Origin: Janthinobacterium lividum
Lineage (GTDB): Bacteria > Pseudomonadota > Gammaproteobacteria > Burkholderiales > Burkholderiaceae_D
Length of the DNA: 64,000 nt
Direction of reading: 5' to 3'
Assembly (NCBI RefSeq): GCF_034424625.1
Contig: NZ_CP139976.1
Span: 1,116,001-1,180,000 of the forward strand
Shown: piece by piece, positions 1 to 9,489 of the stretch
Layout of the letters: each line of letters starts with the position of its first letter
How positions within the stretch are numbered: position 1 is the first letter of the stretch
Position numbers and translations under genes: made by a program
Notes under the pieces: model-generated
Seen by the model: only the letters and a program-made list of their open reading frames with translations
Databases searched by the model: none
Told to the model about the DNA's origin: nothing

Positions 1-31
1 AGTATAGATACCAAGGCAAGACCAGCAGTGC

Positions 32-60
32 TGCGCGGCGTCAGGAGATGACGCCGCGCA
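32..60. other. Perfect 12-bp hairpin downstream of valS
   Basis: Arms at 32-43 and 49-60 are exact reverse complements around a 5-nt loop. It lies just past the valS stop when read on the minus strand. Neither side has a T-run, so it is not a typical intrinsic terminator; it may protect the valS mRNA 3' end. Confidence 0.4.
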
Positions 61-77
61 ATCCTTCCAAACTTGCC

Positions 78-2885
78 TTATGCGCTGGCTAGTTTAGCAA
101 ACTGTTCGCGCAGTTTTTCAATTGTCGCCGAAAAACTGAGCAAACGCTCGTTTTCTTGCGCAACGATGGCGGCAGGGGCGCGCGCAACAAAGCTTTCATT
201 GCCCAACTTGCTGTTAACCTTGGCAATTTCCGCTTCGATGCGGGCGATTTCCTTGCCCAGGCGCTCGCGCTCGGCGGCCACGTCGATTTCCACTTTCAGC
301 ATCAGCTTGGTGGTGCCGACGATGGCGACGGCCGCTGGCGAGTCCGGCAGCGCATCGACGATCTGCACTTCAGCCAGCTTGCCCAGCGACTGGATGTACG
401 GTGCGTACGACGCCAGCGCGGCTTTTTCCGTGGCATTGCCCGCTTCGACGATCAGCGGCACGCGCACGGAAGGCGAGATCTGCATTTCGCCGCGCAGGTT
501 GCGCGTTGCGTCCGTCAAGGCTTTCAGCTGCTGCATCCACGCTTCCGCGCTTTCATCGATCTTCTCGGTGTTGGCGATCGGATACGGCTGCATCATGATC
601 GAATCGCCCTCTGGCTTGAGCGTCTTGCCGGCCAAAGGCGCCACCGTTTGCCACAACGCTTCCGTAACGAACGGGATGATCGGATGGGCCAGGCGCAGCA
701 CGACTTCCAGCACGCGCAGCAGGGTGTGGCGGGTGGCGCGCTGCTGGCCTTCCGTGCCCTGTTGCACTTGGACTTTCGCGACTTCCAGGTACCAGTCGCA
801 ATACTCGTCCCAGACAAATTTGTAGATGGTGGCGGCGATATTGTCGAAACGGAAGTCTTCAAAGCCCTTGGCCACGTCCAGTTCCGCCTTTTGCAGCAGG
901 GAAATAATCCACTTGTCCGCTTGCGACAGGTCGGCGTCATTCGGCGTGCAGTCCTTGCCTTCCGTATTCATCATGACGAAACGGGTGGCATTCCACATCT
1001 TGTTGCAGAAGTTGCGGTAGCCTTCGCAGCGGCCCAGGTCGAAATTGATGTTGCGGCCCAGCGATGCATAGCTGGCCATGGTGAAGCGCACGGCGTCCGT
1101 GCCATAGGCGGAAATGCCTTCCGGGAATTCCTTGCGCGTTGCCTTGGTGATCTTTTCCGCGTCGCGCGGGTTCATCAAGCCCGTGGTGCGCTTGACGATC
1201 AAGCCTTCCAGGTCGATGCCGTCGATCAGGTCGATCGGGTCCAGCGTGTTGCCCTTCGACTTGGACATCTTCTGTCCCGTCGAATCGCGCACGAGGCCGT
1301 GCACGTAGACGGTTTCAAACGGCACCTTGCCCGTGAAGTGCGCCGTCATCATGACCATGCGCGCGACCCAGAAGAAGATGATGTCGAAACCCGTCACCAG
1401 CACGGACGATGGCAGGAAGGCTTTCATGTCCGGCGTTTCTTCCGGCCAACCCATGGTCGAGAACGGTACGAGCGCCGACGAGAACCACGTGTCGAGCACG
1501 TCGTCGTCGCGTTTCAACGGGCCCGTGCTGCCGGCCGCCTGCGCCTTGGCGATGGCTTCCGCTTCCGTCTTGGCCACGAAGATATTGCCGGCATCGTCGT
1601 ACCACGCCGGGATTTGATGGCCCCACCACAGCTGGCGCGAGATGCACCAGTCCTGGATGTTGTTGAGCCACTGGTTGTAGGTGGTGCTCCAGTTTTCCGG
1701 CACAAACTTGATTTCGCCGCTGGCGACCTTGTCCAGCGCCGTTTCCGCGATCGACTTGCCTGGGAAGAAGGTGCCTTCCGGGGCCGGTTTGCTCATGGCG
1801 ACGAACCACTGGTCCGTCAGCATCGGCTCGATGACGACGCCCGTGCGGTCGCCGCGCGGCACCATCAGCTTGTGCGGCTTGACTTGTTCCAGCAAGCCTT
1901 GCGCGTCGAGGTCGGCGACGATCTGCTTGCGCGCGGCGAAGCGGTCCATGCCGCGGTAGGCTGCCGGCGCGTCGTCCGTGATCTTCGCGTCCAGGGTCAG
2001 GATGACGATCTGCGCCAGCTTGTGGCGCTGGCCCACGGCGTAATCGTTCATGTCGTGCGCCGGGGTGATCTTCACGCAGCCGGTGCCGAATTCCTTGTCG
2101 ACGTATTCGTCGGCGATGATGGGGATTTCGCGGTCCGTCAGCGGCAGTTTCAGCATCTTGCCCACCAGCGCCGTGTAGCGCTCGTCCGTTGGATCGACGG
2201 CCACGGCCACGTCGCCCAGCATGGTTTCAGGACGGGTCGTGGCCACCGTCAGGAAACCGCTGCCGTCGGCCAGCGGGTACTTGATGTACCACATGGAACC
2301 GTCTTCTTCCTCGGACACCACTTCCAGGTCGGACACAGCCGTGCCCAGCACGGGGTCCCAGTTGACGAGGCGCTTGCCGCGGTAGATCAGGCCTTGCTCG
2401 AACAGGCGCACGAAGACGTCGGTGACGACTTTCGAGCGCGGTTCGTCCATCGTGAAGTATTCGCGCTGCCAGTCGGCCGAGGCGCCCAGGCGGCGCATCT
2501 GGCCAGTGATGATGGAACCGGATTTTTCTTTCCATTCCCACACTTTTTCCACGAATTTCTCGCGGCCCAGGTCATGGCGCGAAATCTTTTGCGCGTCCAG
2601 CTGGCGTTGCACGACGATCTGCGTGGCGATGCCCGCGTGGTCGGTGCCGGGTATCCAGGCCGTGTTGTGGCCCAGCATGCGGTGGTAGCGGGTCAGGCCA
2701 TCCATGATGGTCTGGTTGAACGCATGGCCCATGTGCAGGGTGCCGGTGACGTTCGGCGGCGGCAACTGGATGCTGAAGGAAGGTTTTCCCGCATCGAGGG
2801 TGGCGGTGAAGTAACCGCGCTGCTCCCACTCGGTGCGCCAGAATTGTTCAATGTCGGCGGGCTCGAAAGACTTGGCTAATTCCAT
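78..2885 (-). CDS. valS: Valyl-tRNA synthetase
   Basis: Charges tRNA-Val with valine in the cytoplasm (class Ia synthetase). The 935-aa product has the usual family length. The HIGH-type signature reads HMGH at about residues 51-54 after PPPNVTGTL. The KMSKS loop is intact (QKMSKSKGN, about residue 545). The editing domain lies between them, and the C-terminus is the charged coiled-coil arm seen in ValRS. The ATG at 2885 is preferred over a TTG at 2906 because a TATAAT hexamer at 2915-2920 would place the transcription start near 2908, which would make the TTG start essentially leaderless. The gene appears monocistronic. Confidence 0.97.
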   Translation of the reverse strand: MELAKSFEPADIEQFWRTEWEQRGYFTATLDAGKPSFSIQLPPPNVTGTLHMGHAFNQTIMDGLTRYHRMLGHNTAWIPGTDHAGIATQIVVQRQLDAQKISRHDLGREKFVEKVWEWKEKSGSIITGQMRRLGASADWQREYFTMDEPRSKVVTDVFVRLFEQGLIYRGKRLVNWDPVLGTAVSDLEVVSEEEDGSMWYIKYPLADGSGFLTVATTRPETMLGDVAVAVDPTDERYTALVGKMLKLPLTDREIPIIADEYVDKEFGTGCVKITPAHDMNDYAVGQRHKLAQIVILTLDAKITDDAPAAYRGMDRFAARKQIVADLDAQGLLEQVKPHKLMVPRGDRTGVVIEPMLTDQWFVAMSKPAPEGTFFPGKSIAETALDKVASGEIKFVPENWSTTYNQWLNNIQDWCISRQLWWGHQIPAWYDDAGNIFVAKTEAEAIAKAQAAGSTGPLKRDDDVLDTWFSSALVPFSTMGWPEETPDMKAFLPSSVLVTGFDIIFFWVARMVMMTAHFTGKVPFETVYVHGLVRDSTGQKMSKSKGNTLDPIDLIDGIDLEGLIVKRTTGLMNPRDAEKITKATRKEFPEGISAYGTDAVRFTMASYASLGRNINFDLGRCEGYRNFCNKMWNATRFVMMNTEGKDCTPNDADLSQADKWIISLLQKAELDVAKGFEDFRFDNIAATIYKFVWDEYCDWYLEVAKVQVQQGTEGQQRATRHTLLRVLEVVLRLAHPIIPFVTEALWQTVAPLAGKTLKPEGDSIMMQPYPIANTEKIDESAEAWMQQLKALTDATRNLRGEMQISPSVRVPLIVEAGNATEKAALASYAPYIQSLGKLAEVQIVDALPDSPAAVAIVGTTKLMLKVEIDVAAERERLGKEIARIEAEIAKVNSKLGNESFVARAPAAIVAQENERLLSFSATIEKLREQFAKLASA

Positions 2886-2914
2886 GATTTGGCGTGTGAT
2901 TGGCAAAAGGAACC

Positions 2915-2920
2915 ATTATA
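2915..2920 (-). promoter_or_regulatory. Putative -10 of valS
   Basis: An exact TATAAT on the minus strand, 30 bases upstream of the valS ATG. No good -35 sits at 16-18 bp. The call rests on the hexamer and its position only. Confidence 0.4.
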
Positions 2921-3024
2921 GATGACGCGGCATCGCCTGCAGCGTGGCAAGCCGCCTTTTTCAGTGTTTTGGCGGCTTTGCGGGCCGTTGACGGGCAACA
3001 GAACGGGGATAAAAGCGCTGCCGA

Positions 3025-3387
3025 TGTTATAATGCCGGCCTTGGCGCCTCCTGCCCTATCTTTGCGGACGGCGCCAGCGGGCGCAGTTGTATCAAAGTTT
3101 CACTCCAACTCTCGTCCGCGTCACCCGGCCAGCGCATCTGCGATGCCAGCCACTTTCAGAGCGTCCCCTGCGGGCTGGGCGCCTGAGCCACGCGCACCGC
3201 CAGCGGTGCACCATTCACGGCGGAATCAAGGCGGCTCGTCATTGCACGCCGCTGCCGCCACAGCTTAGCCAGGAATGTTGTTATCTGGCCCGTCGTCTTT
3301 CGATACGGCATGTTCCACAGCGCCTGGCCGCTGTGGCTATGCCATGGCCGCGCGCTTTCCCGGTTTTGCCTGCATAAGGAAACCAGC
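3025..3387 (+). promoter_or_regulatory. Extended -10 promoter and long leader before the porin gene
   Basis: TGTTATAAT at 3025-3033 matches an extended -10 (TGn plus TATAAT exactly). The next convincing start codon on the plus strand is the porin ATG at 3388, so transcription from here would give a leader of about 350 nt. The stretch 2886-3387 contains no reading frame that I consider coding. It could be a regulated 5' UTR, as is common for outer-membrane porins, or a separate small RNA. Which of these applies is not visible in the sequence. Confidence 0.35.
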
Positions 3388-4437
3388 ATGAAAAAACTCT
3401 CGATCAGTGTCGGCCTCGTTTCGACCATCGCCACCCTGGGCGCCTTGCCTGCCGCCCATGCCCAGTCCTCCGTCAACGTGTATGGCTTGATGGATGCGGG
3501 CCTGGTGCAGGAAGGCGGCGTCAGCAAGCTCACCAGCGGCGTGTCGGCCGGCTCGCGTCTGGGCTTGCGCGGCACGGAATCCCTGGGTAACGGCTTGCAA
3601 GCCGTGTTCACGCTGGAAGCGGGTGTCTTGAGCGACACGGGCCGCTCGGACCAGGCAGGCCAGTTGTTTGGCCGCCAGGCGTTTGTCGGCATCGACAGTC
3701 CGCTGGGCATGCTGACCGTGGGTCGCCAGTACAACCTGCAGAGCCAGGCGCTGACCGACGTGGCCGATCCGTTCGAGGGCGGCATGGCGGGCGCGTCGAC
3801 CAACCTGGCCGGCTATTCGGCCACGCGCATCGACAATACCGTGCGCTACACCTCGCCCGAGCTGCGCGGCGTCACGGCCACGGTCATGGTCGGTTTTGGC
3901 GAACACACGGGGATTGCGGCGGACCAGCGTTCGCTGGGCCTGGCCCTCGGCTATGTCAACGGTCCATTGACCTTGCGCCTGGCGCGCCAGAGCCGTGCCG
4001 GCGAGCTGGGCAAGGCCGACGTGAACAACACGATATTGGCCGGTAATTACAACTTTGGCGTGGCCACGGCGTTTGCCGGTTATGGCCGCAACACGGGCGA
4101 TGGCAGCAGCATGTTCTTTGCCGAGAATCCATACGGCGCGGCGCAGGCGCCGGCCCAGTCCACCGACAGCCGCGACGCCATCGTCGGCGTGTCCGTGCCG
4201 CTCGGCGCGGCGACCTTGCTGGCCTCGTATGTGCGCAAGGATGACCGCGACGCGGCCAACCGCGATGCGCAGCAGCTGGCCATCGGCGCCACGTATGCCT
4301 TGTCCAAGCGCAGCAAGGTGTATGTTGCCTACGCGCACATCCGTAACCGCAACGATGCCGCCTACATGGTGGGCAATGCCACCGAAGTGGGCAGCGGCAA
4401 CCGCGCCTTCAACGTCGGCCTGCGCCACGCGTTTTAA
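3388..4437 (+). CDS. Gram-negative outer-membrane porin
   Basis: General diffusion porin of the trimeric beta-barrel type common in Burkholderiales. The 349-aa precursor starts with a clear Sec signal peptide (MKKLSISVGLVSTIATLGAL, cleavage after AHA near residue 23). The mature protein begins SSVNVYGLMDAGL, the typical first strand, and contains TESLGNGLQAVFTLE and the loop-3 region. It ends NVGLRHAF with the C-terminal Phe needed for Bam recognition. An AAGGA ribosome-binding site sits 8 nt before the ATG. It is probably transcribed alone; its 3' end nearly abuts the convergent GGDEF-EAL gene, with 9 nt between stops. Substrate preference cannot be told from the sequence. Confidence 0.93.
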   Translation: MKKLSISVGLVSTIATLGALPAAHAQSSVNVYGLMDAGLVQEGGVSKLTSGVSAGSRLGLRGTESLGNGLQAVFTLEAGVLSDTGRSDQAGQLFGRQAFVGIDSPLGMLTVGRQYNLQSQALTDVADPFEGGMAGASTNLAGYSATRIDNTVRYTSPELRGVTATVMVGFGEHTGIAADQRSLGLALGYVNGPLTLRLARQSRAGELGKADVNNTILAGNYNFGVATAFAGYGRNTGDGSSMFFAENPYGAAQAPAQSTDSRDAIVGVSVPLGAATLLASYVRKDDRDAANRDAQQLAIGATYALSKRSKVYVAYAHIRNRNDAAYMVGNATEVGSGNRAFNVGLRHAF

Positions 4438-4446
4438 ACCGTCACG

Positions 4447-6531
4447 CTAGGCGGGCAGCATGCTGCCTTCGTGCAGCAGCGCTTCGAAGGCGGGGGCGGC
4501 GAGTGGGCGGCTGAACAGGTAGCCCTGCATCTGGTCGCAGCCTTGCTGGCGCAGGAAGGCCAGCTGCTGTTCCGTTTCCACGCCTTCGGCGATGACTTTC
4601 AGGCGCAAGCTGTGCGCCAGCGAAATGATGGCGCGCACGATGGCCGCGTCGTCGTCGCTGTGCGTGATGTCGCTGACGAAGGTTTTGTCGATTTTCAGCA
4701 CGTCGATAGGGAAGTGGCGCAGGTAGGCCAGGCTGGAATAGCCGGTGCCGAAGTCGTCGATGGACAATTGCACGCCCAGCGCCTTCAAGTTGGCCATGAT
4801 GGCCGTGGCTTGCTCCACGTTATGCATGACCATGCTTTCCGTCAATTCCAGTTCCAGATGGGCCGCATCGAGGCCTGTCTCGGCCAGTGCCTGCGCCACC
4901 GCGTGCAGCAGATTCCTTTGCTTGAATTGTCGCGCCGACAGATTGACGGCCAGGCGCAGCGGGCCATGGCCGGCCAGTTGCCAGGCACGCGTCTGGGCGC
5001 ACGCCGTGCGCAGCACCCAGTCGCCAATGGGGGTGATCAAGCCCATTTCCTCGGCCAGGCCGATGAAGCTGGCAGGTGGAATACGCCCCAGTTGCGGATG
5101 TTGCCAGCGCAGCAGCGCTTCCATGCCCACCACGGCGCCGCTGGCCAGGTCCAGCTGGGGCTGGTATTCGAGGTGGAATTGGCCGCGTTCCAGGGCGTAG
5201 CGCAACTCGCTTTCCAACCCCAGGCGCTCCAGGGTGCCCGCATTCATGCCCGAGGCATAGAATTGCCAGTTGCCCCGTCCCTGTTCCTTGGCGCGGTACA
5301 TGGCGATGTCGGCGTGCTTGATCAGGGTGTCGGCATCGTCGCCATCATCGGGATACACGGCCACGCCCATGCAACAGCTGAGGAAAAATTCATATTCGCC
5401 CAGTTGCAGCGGCTGCGCCACGGCGTCCTGGATGCGCTGCAGAATGGCCGCGCCCGGTTCGCCATTGCCATGCTGGGGCAGCAGCAGCACGAATTCGTCG
5501 CCGCCCAGGCGTGCCACCGTGTCGACTTCGCGCGTGGCGTCGCGCAGGCGTTCGGCCACGCTTTTCAGCACCAGGTCGCCTGCATCATGGCCCAGGGTAT
5601 CGTTGACAAATTTAAAGCGGTCGAGGTCGATGAAAACCACCCACAGGGGAAGGCCGTTGCGCCGCGTCACGGCCATCGCCTGCTCCAGCCGTTCGCGCAG
5701 CAGTGCCCGGTTGGCCAGGCCCGTCAGGATATCGTGCCTGGCCTGAAATTCCATTTCCTGTTCGAAACGCATGACGGTGCTGATGTCGTATTGCGCCACG
5801 ACAAAGTGACTGAGCGCGCCATCGCCATCGTCGCGCACGGGCGCGACGAACAGCTCGCTCCAGTAGCTGCTGCCATCCTTGCGGAAATTGCGCACGATGG
5901 CCTTGCCTTCGCGCTGTTCGCGCAGGGCCGCCGTAATGGCGTGCATGTCTTGCCGCCCTTGCTCGGGACCTTGCAAGTCTTCCAGGCGCTGGCCGATGAC
6001 TTCGCTGGCCGCATAGCCGGTGATGCGTTCGAAGGCGGGGTTGACGTATTCGATCAGGTAGCCGGGCGCGTCGGCGCTGCACAGGATGATGGCATTGGCC
6101 GATACTTCGATGATGCGTTCGCGCAAGCGCAGCGACTTTTCATTGTGCATGCGCGCGGCGATATCTTCGGACAGGCGCAGATTGGCAAACTGCAGCGCCG
6201 CCGTGCGTTCGCCCGTGATGCGGGCAATCACGGAATTGCGCGACACCAGCTGGTATACATACGCTGTTGCCAACAGGCTCGACAGTAATCCGCCCAGCAG
6301 CACATATAGCGAGCCGCGATGGTTGGCATCCAAGGTCATGCCCTTGGCCGGCAGCAGGGCGGCGCCCAGGGTGTGTCCGCTGGCGTGGTACTGCAGCAGC
6401 AGCCTGGCGCTTTCCGCTTCGATCTGCCGCGCCGAGGCGTAGCACAGGGCCGTCAGGCACAGCCCGACCGCCAGGGTGATCAGGGCCGAGGTGGAAACGG
6501 AAATGGAGATGCGTTTGAAGAATGATTGCAT
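4447..6531 (-). CDS. Membrane PAS-GGDEF-EAL cyclic-di-GMP enzyme
   Basis: Predicted inner-membrane protein of 694 aa that makes and/or degrades cyclic-di-GMP. Order: a first TM helix (about 12-34), a short periplasmic segment, a second TM helix (about 76-97), a PAS domain with PAC (about 135-255), GGDEF (about 265-425) and EAL (about 440-690). The active-site motif is intact (ARLGGDEFVLLL) and so is GMEALLRWQHP, so both activities are possible; many such fusions use only one. The gene diverges from a Crp/Fnr-family regulator across a 240-bp region holding a perfect palindrome, which suggests linked control. The PAS ligand is unknown. Confidence 0.92.
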   Translation of the reverse strand: MQSFFKRISISVSTSALITLAVGLCLTALCYASARQIEAESARLLLQYHASGHTLGAALLPAKGMTLDANHRGSLYVLLGGLLSSLLATAYVYQLVSRNSVIARITGERTAALQFANLRLSEDIAARMHNEKSLRLRERIIEVSANAIILCSADAPGYLIEYVNPAFERITGYAASEVIGQRLEDLQGPEQGRQDMHAITAALREQREGKAIVRNFRKDGSSYWSELFVAPVRDDGDGALSHFVVAQYDISTVMRFEQEMEFQARHDILTGLANRALLRERLEQAMAVTRRNGLPLWVVFIDLDRFKFVNDTLGHDAGDLVLKSVAERLRDATREVDTVARLGGDEFVLLLPQHGNGEPGAAILQRIQDAVAQPLQLGEYEFFLSCCMGVAVYPDDGDDADTLIKHADIAMYRAKEQGRGNWQFYASGMNAGTLERLGLESELRYALERGQFHLEYQPQLDLASGAVVGMEALLRWQHPQLGRIPPASFIGLAEEMGLITPIGDWVLRTACAQTRAWQLAGHGPLRLAVNLSARQFKQRNLLHAVAQALAETGLDAAHLELELTESMVMHNVEQATAIMANLKALGVQLSIDDFGTGYSSLAYLRHFPIDVLKIDKTFVSDITHSDDDAAIVRAIISLAHSLRLKVIAEGVETEQQLAFLRQQGCDQMQGYLFSRPLAAPAFEALLHEGSMLPA

Positions 6532-6611
6532 GATGGCGTCCGGTAAGCAGCACCGCTACCGATCCGTGATCCGGCAGCCCTGGCAGTGATTGACTGTAGG
6601 GCGCGCGGTGA

Positions 6612-6645
6612 ATGAACGTCCGTTCGCTACCGAACGGACGTTCAT
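6612..6645. promoter_or_regulatory. Perfect 15-bp inverted repeat, likely operator
   Basis: Arms at 6612-6626 and 6631-6645 are exact reverse complements around CTAC; the core reads CGTTCG-CTAC-CGAACG. It lies between the divergent GGDEF-EAL gene (start 6531) and the Crp/Fnr-type gene (start 6771). There is no T-run, so a protein-binding site is more likely than a terminator. Autoregulation by the adjacent regulator is an inference; the site does not resemble the E. coli CRP half-site TGTGA. Confidence 0.55.
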
Positions 6646-6770
6646 GCCACCAAGAAATATAGTGGGGGCATTGTGCGGGCGCTGTGTTACGCTGCTGCAT
6701 ATGGCGCCCCTCGTTCGGACGTCTTTCATTTATCTCCCTAGCTGACGACTGGAAACCAGGAAAACTGCCC

Positions 6771-7511
6771 ATGTCGAGTCCGCATGCCCAGCTGCACAAC
6801 CCGAATCAAAACCATTTGCTTTCCGCCATGCTCGACGCCGATTTCGCGCGCCTGGCGCCCCACCTGGAGCAAGTCTCCATGCTGCTGGGCGATGTGATCT
6901 ACGATTCGGGCGACAAGCTGCAGCATGTGTACTTCCCCACCACGGCCATCGTTTCCATCCACTACCTGCTGGAAAACGGCGGTTCGTCGGAAATTGCCGG
7001 CGTCGGCAACGAGGGCGTCGTGGGCGTGTCGTTGTTTATGGGCGGCAACTCGACGCCAAGCCGCGCCGTCGTGCAGACGGGCGGCGTCGGCTACCGGCTG
7101 AAAGCCCATCTGCTGATGGAAGAATTCGACCGCGCCGGCCCCGTCATGCGCTTGCTGCTGCGCTATACGCAAGCGCTGATCACGCAAATGTCGCAAACGG
7201 CCGTGTGCAACCGCCACCATACGGTGGAACAGCAGCTGTGCCGCTGGCTGCTGCTGACCATGGACCGCCTGCCGAACCGCGAGCTGACCATGACGCAGGA
7301 GTTGATCGCCAACATGCTGGGCGTGCGCCGCGAAGGCGTGACGGAAGCGGCCGGGCGCCTGCAGCAGCGCGGCCTCATCAGCTACCGGCGCGGCCATATC
7401 ACGGTGCAGGACCGCGCCGGCCTCGAAGACCAGGTGTGCGAATGCTATGGCGTGGTGAAGAAGGAATTCGCGCGCCTGCTGTCGGACGTGCGCCAGCGCC
7501 AGGCGTCTTGA
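6771..7511 (+). CDS. Crp/Fnr-family transcriptional regulator
   Basis: A 246-aa regulator with an N-terminal cyclic-nucleotide-binding-type beta-roll (about 20-140; FPTTAIVSIHYLLENGGSSE), a dimerisation helix, and a C-terminal Crp-type helix-turn-helix (about 185-230; TQELIANMLGVRREGVTEAAGRL). It lacks the four-cysteine iron-sulfur cluster of Fnr, and I see no clear cAMP-contacting Arg-x-x-Leu motif, so the signal is unknown. The ATG at 6771 is chosen because CCAGG lies upstream and the fold begins soon after. A two-component gene pair follows 45 nt downstream, possibly in the same transcript. Confidence 0.9.
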   Translation: MSSPHAQLHNPNQNHLLSAMLDADFARLAPHLEQVSMLLGDVIYDSGDKLQHVYFPTTAIVSIHYLLENGGSSEIAGVGNEGVVGVSLFMGGNSTPSRAVVQTGGVGYRLKAHLLMEEFDRAGPVMRLLLRYTQALITQMSQTAVCNRHHTVEQQLCRWLLLTMDRLPNRELTMTQELIANMLGVRREGVTEAAGRLQQRGLISYRRGHITVQDRAGLEDQVCECYGVVKKEFARLLSDVRQRQAS

Positions 7512-7556
7512 ACACCGCTTCTTTCCTCTTATCGTAGTCACAGCCCAGGCTAGCTC

Positions 7557-9461
7557 ATGCAATCTGTCGAAAAAATTCCCCCGCGCGCCCCGTCGCGCTG
7601 GCCCATGGCGCTGGCGTTTTCGTTCAGCGCCATCGCCCTGCTGGCCGTCGGCGCGCTGGCCTGGCGCGCGCCGTTCGAGACGGCTTGCGTCATCGACGCG
7701 CTGGTCTTCTTGCTGCTGATGCTGCTCGTGGCGCTGTACCGGCGCACGGTGTCGGCCAGTCTGCCGCGCCAGCTGCTCAAGGCGGGCGCCTTGCAGGACG
7801 CGATCTTCAACAGCGCCAATTTCTCGTGCATCGCCACCGATGCGCAAGGCGTGATCCAGATTTTCAATGTGGGCGCCGAACGCATGCTCGGCTATGCCGC
7901 CAGCGACGTGGTCGACAAGCTGACGCCGGCTGGTATTTCCGACGCGCAAGAAATCGTCGCGCGCGCGGCCGCCCTCAGCGCCGAGCTCGACACGGTTATC
8001 ACGCCCGGTGTGGAAGCGCTCGTGTTCAAGGCCATGCGCGGCATCGAAGACATCTATGAGCTGACCTACATCCGCAAGGATGGCAGCCGCTTCCCCGCCA
8101 TCGTCTCCGTGACGGCCCTGCGCGACGCGCAGAGCAAGGTCATCGGCTATCTGCTGATCGGCACCGACAACACGGTGCGCAAGCAGGTCGAGGCGGAACA
8201 GGCGCTGCTGGACCAGCGCCTGCGCGAACAGCAGGCGTATACGCGCTCGCTGGTCGAGACCAACAATGCGGAGTTGAAAAAGGCGCGCCTGGTGGCGGAA
8301 AAGGCCAACCGCGCCAAGTCCGAATTCCTGTCGAGCATGAGCCACGAATTGCGCACGCCCCTCAATGCCGTGCTGGGTTTCGCCCAGCTGATGGCGTCCG
8401 ACGTGCCGCCGCCGAGTCCGCCGCAGCAGCGCTCGATCGAGCAGATTCTCAAGGGCGGCTGGTACCTGTTGCGCTTGATCAATGAAATCCTCGACCTGGC
8501 CATGATCGAATCGGGCAAGGTCACTTTGTCGCAGGAAGCGATGTCGCTGCTCGACGTGCTGCAGGATTGCCAGGCCATGATCGCGCCGCAGGCGGAAAAG
8601 CGCGGCATCCGCATGCATTTCCCCCGCTGCGGCCAGGCTTTCTATGTGCATGCGGACCGCACGCGCGTGAAACAGGTGATGATCAACCTGCTGTCGAACG
8701 CCATCAAGTACAACCAGGGCGGCGGCGCCGTCACCGTCGAATGCAGCCGGCACGGCGAGAAGGTGCGCGTGAGCGTGCGCGACAGCGGTGCCGGCCTCGA
8801 TGCGCAGCAAGTGGCGCAGCTGTTCCAGCCTTTCAACCGCCTGGGGCAGGAAAACAGCACGGAAGAGGGCACGGGCATCGGCCTCGTCGTCACCAAGCAG
8901 CTGGTCGAATTGATGGGCGGCACCATCGGCGTCGACAGCACGGTGGGCGTGGGCACTACGTTCTGGTTCGAGCTGGCCGCCAGCCGCGCGCCGGCACTGG
9001 CGCTGGACGATGGCGACGCGCTGCCGCAGGTGCAGGAGCCGCAGGAAAGCCTGCGCACCCTGCTGTACGTGGAAGACAATCCCGCCAACCTGGCGCTGGT
9101 GGAGCAATTGATCGCCCGCCGCAGCGATTTGAAGTTGCTCACGGCCATCGATGCGCACCTGGGCATCGACCTGGCGCGCACGTATCAGCCGGACGTGATC
9201 TTGATGGATATCAACCTGCCGGGCATCAGCGGCTTTGGCGCCCTGCATATCCTGCACAACGACCCGCTCACCAGCCACATTCCCGTGATGGCGCTGTCGG
9301 CCAACGCCGTGCCGCGCGACATCGAGAAAGGCCTGCAAGCGGGCTTCTTCCGCTACCTGACCAAACCGATCAAGGTGGTCGAATTCATGGATGCGCTCGA
9401 CGTGGCCCTGCACCACGCGGCCGCGCTCGGCCTGGCCGACGACACTCACGTAATACGCTAA
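7557..9461 (+). CDS. Hybrid sensor histidine kinase / response regulator
   Basis: A 634-aa hybrid kinase. Two TM helices lie at the N-terminus (about 15-37 and 43-62), then a PAS sensor (about 80-200), a short coiled coil and a HisKA domain with H-box SMSHELRTPLNAVLGFAQLM (His263 is the predicted phospho-acceptor). The HATPase domain has N-box NLLSNAIKYN and G-boxes DSGAGLD and GTGIGLV. The C-terminal receiver carries YVEDNPAN and phospho-acceptor Asp551 in MDINLPG. All key residues are present. The next gene, 28 nt downstream, is a REC-PAS protein and probable partner. The stimulus is not evident. Confidence 0.93.
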   Translation: MQSVEKIPPRAPSRWPMALAFSFSAIALLAVGALAWRAPFETACVIDALVFLLLMLLVALYRRTVSASLPRQLLKAGALQDAIFNSANFSCIATDAQGVIQIFNVGAERMLGYAASDVVDKLTPAGISDAQEIVARAAALSAELDTVITPGVEALVFKAMRGIEDIYELTYIRKDGSRFPAIVSVTALRDAQSKVIGYLLIGTDNTVRKQVEAEQALLDQRLREQQAYTRSLVETNNAELKKARLVAEKANRAKSEFLSSMSHELRTPLNAVLGFAQLMASDVPPPSPPQQRSIEQILKGGWYLLRLINEILDLAMIESGKVTLSQEAMSLLDVLQDCQAMIAPQAEKRGIRMHFPRCGQAFYVHADRTRVKQVMINLLSNAIKYNQGGGAVTVECSRHGEKVRVSVRDSGAGLDAQQVAQLFQPFNRLGQENSTEEGTGIGLVVTKQLVELMGGTIGVDSTVGVGTTFWFELAASRAPALALDDGDALPQVQEPQESLRTLLYVEDNPANLALVEQLIARRSDLKLLTAIDAHLGIDLARTYQPDVILMDINLPGISGFGALHILHNDPLTSHIPVMALSANAVPRDIEKGLQAGFFRYLTKPIKVVEFMDALDVALHHAAALGLADDTHVIR

Positions 9462-9489
9462 TTCAGCACTTATTTTTAGGAATACCGCC

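Noticed and set aside
32..60. Intrinsic terminator of valS
   Set aside because: The stem is perfect but no T-run follows on either strand.
156..2879. Long open frame antisense to valS (about 900 codons)
   Set aside because: It mirrors valS almost end to end, has His/Arg/Ala-biased composition typical of antisense frames in high-GC genes, and no ribosome-binding site or family resemblance.
2988..3033. TTGACG at 2988 as the -35 of the promoter at 3028-3033
   Set aside because: The spacing is 34 bp, far outside the 15-19 bp range; the extended -10 alone was kept.
4471..6288. Long open frame antisense to the PAS-GGDEF-EAL gene
   Set aside because: Composition bias and complete overlap with a gene with intact catalytic motifs; a GC-rich shadow.
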